NCBI GenBank assembly: GCA_913058135.1
Contig: CAJXPR010000025.1
Location: 1-36,497 of the forward strand
Origin: an uncultured Gammaproteobacteria bacterium
Lineage (GTDB): Bacteria > Pseudomonadota > Gammaproteobacteria > Pseudomonadales > Pseudohongiellaceae
Reading direction: 5' to 3'
DNA: 36,497 bases
Shown here: positions 32,529-36,497 of the stretch, piece by piece
Position numbering within the stretch: position 1 is the stretch's first letter
Layout of the letters: each line of letters begins with the position of its first letter
Program-made: the position numbers and the translations under genes
The notes under the pieces: generated by a model
What the model saw: only the letters and a program-made list of their open reading frames with translations
Told to the model about the DNA's origin: nothing
Database searches by the model: none

Positions 32529-32568
32529 CCTGTACAGAAAGCTGTTCCTGTACATTACGCCGTACAGG
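32529..32568. promoter_or_regulatory. yefM-yoeB operator with TGTACA boxes
   Basis: Three boxes are seen: TGTACA at 32531-32536, TGTACA at 32549-32554, and CGTACA at 32561-32566. The last two form a seven-base inverted repeat (CCTGTAC / GTACAGG) with centres 12 bases apart. E. coli YefM-YoeB is known to bind palindromes with TGTACA cores 12 bases apart, so the match is close. The first box begins 11 bases from the antitoxin ATG. Confidence 0.75.
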
Positions 32569-32669
32569 CTGCAAATTGGCAATCTGCGGTATGGCCCGGC
32601 GCCTGCTGCTGCGACCGGGATAAAATGATAGTCTTAAGATGTATAGCACGCCGCGTCAGGATTCACTTC

Positions 32670-33251
32670 ATGTATACCATCGGCTACGCCACCAAACCCA
32701 TCAACACCTACATTGACCAGCTGCTGCAGTTCGGCGTGACCGTGGTGGCCGATATCCGTTCGGTACCCTACAGCAAGGTGTTTTTTGATTACCATCAGGA
32801 GGCGCTGAAACAGCATCTGCACCAGGCCGGGCTGCGTTATGTGTATCTGGGCGACGAGTTGGGTCCGCGTTCAAAGGATCCGGCGCACTACGATGACAGC
32901 CATCAGGTGCAATTCGATCGGTTGATGCAGGCACCGTTGTACAAAACCGGAATACAGCGGCTGTTTGACGGCGTGGACAAGGGTTTCCGCATTGCCATGA
33001 CCTGCGCCTGCAAGGATCCGGCGATATGCCATCGCAGTCTGCTGGTGGGATGGTCACTGAAGCATCAGTACGACCGCGAACTGCAGCACATTACCCATGA
33101 CGGCATGTTGGAATCGCAGACGGCGCTGGAGCAGCGGCTGATGCCGCTGACCGGCACCATGCCCGACCTGCTGGCGGGTGATGCGGCGGCCCTGCAGCTG
33201 GCGTATCAGCAGCAGTGCCGGGCCTGTGCGTATCGTCGCCCGCCGTCTTAG
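32670..33251 (+). CDS. DUF488 family protein
   Basis: The 193-residue protein starts with MYTIGYATKPINTYIDQLLQFGVTVVADIRSVPYSK, the DUF488 beginning, and has YVYLGDELGPRSKD and the cysteine motif TCACKDPAICHRSLL. The invariant cysteines and arginine suggest a nucleotide- or metal-binding site, but the family's function is not known. ATG 32670 with CAGGA upstream is preferred over the frame from 32625. It is divergent from yefM. Confidence 0.92.
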   Translation: MYTIGYATKPINTYIDQLLQFGVTVVADIRSVPYSKVFFDYHQEALKQHLHQAGLRYVYLGDELGPRSKDPAHYDDSHQVQFDRLMQAPLYKTGIQRLFDGVDKGFRIAMTCACKDPAICHRSLLVGWSLKHQYDRELQHITHDGMLESQTALEQRLMPLTGTMPDLLAGDAAALQLAYQQQCRACAYRRPPS

Positions 33252-33343
33252 GACACCGACGTCAAACGCTGCCGCAGGACATAGGGGGCGCGGCGTGTTA
33301 TCTTTTTGATGGCTGCCATTCCCTGCACTGAAAGGAGGCTTGC

Positions 33344-34219
33344 ATGGCCTGGACAACAACGCCCATTCCCGTGATCGTCGTGGCACTGATCGCCCTGCAC
33401 TTTATCGCCTGGTGGGGGCTGCGTCTGAGCCTCTATCTTTTTCATCAGTCTGTGGGCGTTGCGAGGAAGGTCAGAGGACGGGAAGACGTCAGCGGACTGA
33501 GTAAACGGTTCAGGACCTCGTTTCCCCGCACCACCGGCATATTGGTCGCGCGACTCACGCCTGAACATCATACCGGCCTGGCGCTGACACTGGTTGTGGT
33601 GGCAGCAATCTACCTCGCCTCCCTGTTCGGCGGTCTTGTCGAAGATCTCATGGAAGCGGACGAACTCGTCCGGGTGGACGAGGGCATCAATCAGTGGCTG
33701 GATGTCATCCGTACCGACACCATGGTCGAAATTTTTACCTGGCTGACTGAGTTGGGTGGCTCACCCACGGCGATAGCGGTAGCGTTGGTGACCACCGGCT
33801 TGCTCTGGGGACATCCCCGTCGACACATGATTGTTCCGCTCTGGCTGACCATTCTTGGATCACAGCTCACTACCTACACCGGTAAATTTGTGATGGCGCG
33901 ACCGCGGCCCGAATTCGTCACGGATGTGGTTGCCACCACGCCATCCTTTCCCAGCGGACATGCGACGACTGCCCTGGCCGTTTATGGCTTTATCGCCTAT
34001 ATTATTGCCAGCGACCTGACCACCACTCGGCAGCGCTTCGAACTGGTTTACTGGAGTGCCGTGCTGATTGCGCTGATCGGCTTCAGCCGGATGCTGCTGG
34101 CGGTGCATTACACCAGCGATGTGGCTGCCGGATTTCTGGTTGGCAGTTTCTGGTTGCTGGTGGGTTTTGCCCTGGCGGAGCACAAGCAACGCCGTACCCC
34201 AACCAAAACCCAACAATAG
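33344..34219 (+). CDS. PAP2 superfamily phosphatase, membrane
   Basis: The 291-residue membrane protein has all three phosphatase motifs of the PAP2 family: KFVMARPRP (181-189), PSGH (203-206) and SRMLLAVHYTSD (248-259), with the catalytic histidines His206 and His255. It has about six membrane helices and an N-terminal extension of 90 residues. Members remove phosphate from phosphatidic acid, undecaprenyl pyrophosphate or similar lipids at the periplasmic side. AAAGGAGG before ATG 33344 is strong. It stands upstream of lemA, 30 bases apart. Confidence 0.94.
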   Translation: MAWTTTPIPVIVVALIALHFIAWWGLRLSLYLFHQSVGVARKVRGREDVSGLSKRFRTSFPRTTGILVARLTPEHHTGLALTLVVVAAIYLASLFGGLVEDLMEADELVRVDEGINQWLDVIRTDTMVEIFTWLTELGGSPTAIAVALVTTGLLWGHPRRHMIVPLWLTILGSQLTTYTGKFVMARPRPEFVTDVVATTPSFPSGHATTALAVYGFIAYIIASDLTTTRQRFELVYWSAVLIALIGFSRMLLAVHYTSDVAAGFLVGSFWLLVGFALAEHKQRRTPTKTQQ

Positions 34220-34249
34220 CCAAACCCCGGCCATAGGCAGGAGGCTAAC

Positions 34250-34813
34250 ATGACGCAATTTCCGCTATGGTTGCTGCTGGTATTGCTGATACTGGTCGTG
34301 GCAGCGATCTGGATCTATAACCGGTTAATTGCCGATCGCAATCAGGTGCAGGCGGCCTGGAGCGACATCGATGTGCAGCTGATGCGCCGGCATGAACTGG
34401 TGCCGATGCTGGTAGATACAGTCAAGGCTTATGCCGCGTACGAGAAAGCCACATTGGCGGCAGTGACGGAGCTGCGCAGCCGCAGTGAAGCCGCTGAACA
34501 TCTGCCTGACAAGGCGGCGATCGAGGCCAGACTGGAAGAGGCGCTGCACAGAATCAACGTGGTCGCCGAAGCCTATCCGGACCTGAAAGCCGATCACAAC
34601 TTTCGTCAGTTGCAAACCGAGTTGACCGCCATTGAAGACCACATCCAGTACGCACGGCGCTTCTACAATGGTGCGGTGCGCATTTTTAATACCCGTATTC
34701 AGTCGTTTCCGTATCTGCTGATCGCCGCGCCATTGAGGTTCAGGGCGGCGGAGTTTTTTGCTGTCAATGAAGCCCAGGAACGCGAGGCGGTGCCTGTGGA
34801 GCTGTCAAAATGA
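34250..34813 (+). CDS. LemA family protein
   Basis: The 187-residue protein has one N-terminal membrane helix (LLLVLLILVVAAIWIYNRLI) followed by the helical LemA domain with ADRNQVQAAWSDIDVQLMRRHELVPMLVDTVKAY, EDHIQYARRFYNGAVRIFNTRIQSFPYLLIA, both signature segments. The role is not clear; LemA and DUF2207 genes often stand together, as here. AGGAGG precedes ATG 34250. Its stop overlaps the next ATG by four bases. Confidence 0.95.
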   Translation: MTQFPLWLLLVLLILVVAAIWIYNRLIADRNQVQAAWSDIDVQLMRRHELVPMLVDTVKAYAAYEKATLAAVTELRSRSEAAEHLPDKAAIEARLEEALHRINVVAEAYPDLKADHNFRQLQTELTAIEDHIQYARRFYNGAVRIFNTRIQSFPYLLIAAPLRFRAAEFFAVNEAQEREAVPVELSK

Positions 34814-36497
34814 AACAACTGGCGCTTTTTTTACTGTTGCTGGTGCTGGGTGCGCTGTCTGGTGCGCCGCTTGCCGCGCAGGAACGCATCCTGTCCTATC
34901 ACAGTGATATCGACATCGCTGCCGATGCAACCATGGAGGTCACCGAAACCATCCGGGTCCGGGCGGAAGGCACGCGGATACGGCGTGGCATCTACCGAGA
35001 ATTCCCCACGCGCTACCGCGATCGGCTGGGCAATCGCTACCGGGTCGGGTTTGAGGTGCTGGAGGTCACCCGCGATGGTGAGCCGGAAATCTGGACCGCA
35101 ACCGAGCGCGCCAATGGCGTGAGGGTTGATTTTGGGGGTGATGACTTTTTACCGGTACCGGCCGAGTATGAATACACCATCCGTTACCGCACTAACCGCC
35201 AGATTGGCTATTTTGAGTCACATGATGAGCTGTACTGGAACGTCACCGGCAACGGCTGGGATTTTGCCATTGGCCAGGCCAGTGCCACCGTCACCTTGCC
35301 GCAACCAGTGTCGGCCAGCGAGCTGAGTATGGAAGCCTACACCGGCGCCGCCGGAGCGCAGGGCCAGGCGTATGAAGCGAGAACCAGCGCCGGTACTGCC
35401 AGTGTTCAGACCACCGCGCCGCTGCCTGCCGGTCATGGACTGACGCTGGTGTTCAGCTGGCCCAAGGGCGTGGTGGCCGAGCCCGATGCCTGGCAACGCT
35501 TCCGGTATCTGCTGTACGACAACCGTGGTTTGTTGCTGGCGCTGGTGGCACTGATCGCCAGCCTGATCTGGCTGATGTCGAGCTGGGTGCGAGTTGGGCG
35601 CGATCCGGCGCCCGGGGTGATTTTCCCGCGCTATCAGCCACCTGAAGGTTACTCGCCAGCATCCATGCGTTATATCCGACGCATGAGTTATGACAACACG
35701 GCGCTGACTGCGGCTATCGTCAACCTGGCGGTGAAGGGTTATCTAAGCATCAGGCAGAGCGGCAAGGAATATTCGCTGGAGAAGGCTGAGTCGACGATGC
35801 CGCTGGCCGCAGGCGAGCAGGTCCTGTTGAGCAAGCTGTTCGCCGATGGCAGCACCCTGGCGCTGGATCAGGAAAATCACAGTCAAATTTCGGCAGCCAT
35901 CCGCGCGCACAAAAAGTCTCTGGCCGCAGACTATCGCAACAAGTATTTTGTCAGTAACGCGCAGTATCTGTGGCCGCCGGTGCTGGGCATTGCCTTTATG
36001 TTCGTCGTGGTGCTGATGATTGGCGGTATTACCCCGCTCAGTATCATTGCCTTTGTGATTAATATTCCCCTGCTGCTGGTGTTCTTCTGGTTGTTGCACG
36101 CGCCCACCGCCGCCGGGCGCAAGCTGCAGGATCAGATTGACGGGTTTAAGCTGTATCTGGAGGTGGCAGAAAAAGTGGACATGGAGTTGCGTCACCCGCC
36201 CGAGCTGACGCCAGCCCTGTTCGAGCGCTACATGCCCCATGCCATCGCACTGGATGTCGAAGAAGCCTGGGCAGACAAGTTCACCCGGGTATTTGCCGAT
36301 CTGGAACAGGAACAGGGCAAACCCTACCATCCGGCCTGGTACTACGGTGCGTTCAGTGCCACACGCATGGGCGAGTTCAGCCAGTCGGTCAGTGGCGGCT
36401 TTTCCTCAGCGATTTCGTCCGCCTCACAGGCACCCGGCAGTGCTTCGGGTGCCGGCGGCGGAGGCTTCTCTGGCGGGGGAGGTGGCGGTGGCGGCGG
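34810..36497 (+). CDS. DUF2207 family membrane protein, 3' end cut by contig edge
   Basis: ATG 34810 overlaps the LemA stop (ATGA), and the frame stays open to the window end (562 codons and more). A signal peptide (MKQLALFLLLLVLGALSGAP, then LAAQ) leads into a DUF2207 beta domain (ERILSYHSDIDIAADATMEV, IRRGIYREFPTRY). A membrane helix near GLLLALVALIASLIWLMSSW and two near VLGIAFMFVVVLMIGG and SIIAFVINIPLLLVFFWLL follow. The tail ends in a run of glycines (GGGGFSGGGGGGG). The last residues, often GW in the family, are missing because the contig stops. Confidence 0.92.
   Translation, partial: MKQLALFLLLLVLGALSGAPLAAQERILSYHSDIDIAADATMEVTETIRVRAEGTRIRRGIYREFPTRYRDRLGNRYRVGFEVLEVTRDGEPEIWTATERANGVRVDFGGDDFLPVPAEYEYTIRYRTNRQIGYFESHDELYWNVTGNGWDFAIGQASATVTLPQPVSASELSMEAYTGAAGAQGQAYEARTSAGTASVQTTAPLPAGHGLTLVFSWPKGVVAEPDAWQRFRYLLYDNRGLLLALVALIASLIWLMSSWVRVGRDPAPGVIFPRYQPPEGYSPASMRYIRRMSYDNTALTAAIVNLAVKGYLSIRQSGKEYSLEKAESTMPLAAGEQVLLSKLFADGSTLALDQENHSQISAAIRAHKKSLAADYRNKYFVSNAQYLWPPVLGIAFMFVVVLMIGGITPLSIIAFVINIPLLLVFFWLLHAPTAAGRKLQDQIDGFKLYLEVAEKVDMELRHPPELTPALFERYMPHAIALDVEEAWADKFTRVFADLEQEQGKPYHPAWYYGAFSATRMGEFSQSVSGGFSSAISSASQAPGSASGAGGGGFSGGGGGGGG

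Overview
The window looks like a contig from a free-living, probably marine or aquatic, gammaproteobacterium of moderately high GC. The grounds are family level: an RstA/RstB two-component pair with MipA/OmpV and DUF3019 neighbours, a DUF1415 protein, a TonB siderophore receptor with PepSY-TM partner, a YhiN/HI0933 flavoprotein and many secreted hydrolases. I see no rRNA, tRNA, CRISPR array, insertion sequence or phage gene. The contig has technical edges. It starts with a sequencing-library transposon adapter (1-40), probably has a false join near 469-478, and stops inside a glycine-coding G-rich run (36497).

Layout. 41-766: a fragment of a small unknown protein and a truncated pyridoxamine-oxidase-like gene, meeting at the suspect join. 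917-4445: secreted NylB-like serine hydrolase, glutathione S-transferase, secreted alpha/beta hydrolase. 4487-5109: Phd-VapC type toxin-antitoxin with a perfect operator dyad. 5248-7382: pta-ackA acetate module with overlapping start and stop codons. 7590-9420: a second secreted beta-lactamase-fold hydrolase and a convergent small secreted protein. 9541-13079: mipA - DUF3019 - rstA - rstB operon, read leftwards and preceded by a good match to the RstA box. 13196-15619: small secreted protein, then three membrane proteins (DUF1206, DUF1622, DUF421). 15635-17071: secreted amidohydrolase. 17343-21540: siderophore receptor, small membrane protein and PepSY-TM protein, with a Fur-like site upstream. 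21640-23466: DUF1415 and YhiN flavoprotein. 23584-27175: exported fumarylacetoacetase-fold protein, a strong terminator, then a CBM9-like/DUF5916 outer-membrane barrel. 27258-28168: 67-aa protein and YhhN lysoplasmalogenase-like protein. 28326-32064: three-subunit molybdenum hydroxylase of the PaoABC/YagTSR type. 32018-32520: YefM-YoeB toxin-antitoxin. 32670-36497: DUF488, PAP2 phosphatase, LemA and a DUF2207 protein cut by the contig end.

How the genes fit together. The rstAB group looks like a self-regulating envelope-stress or signal-sensing unit with an outer-membrane protein and a small exported protein as targets or partners. The receptor/PepSY group is an iron-siderophore uptake and reduction unit. 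Pta-AckA makes acetate and ATP from acetyl-CoA. The molybdenum hydroxylase should oxidise aldehydes, with electrons passing from the molybdenum centre over 2Fe-2S clusters to an FAD subunit that keeps four cysteines for an extra 4Fe-4S cluster. Both toxin-antitoxin loci have Phd/YefM-type antitoxins and both carry TGTACA boxes upstream, which raises the question of cross-regulation. No single large unknown system is evident. The least explained parts are DUF3019 in the rstAB operon, the DUF1206-DUF1622-DUF421 membrane set, the exported FAH protein and the orphan coding-like stretch at 17226-17342.
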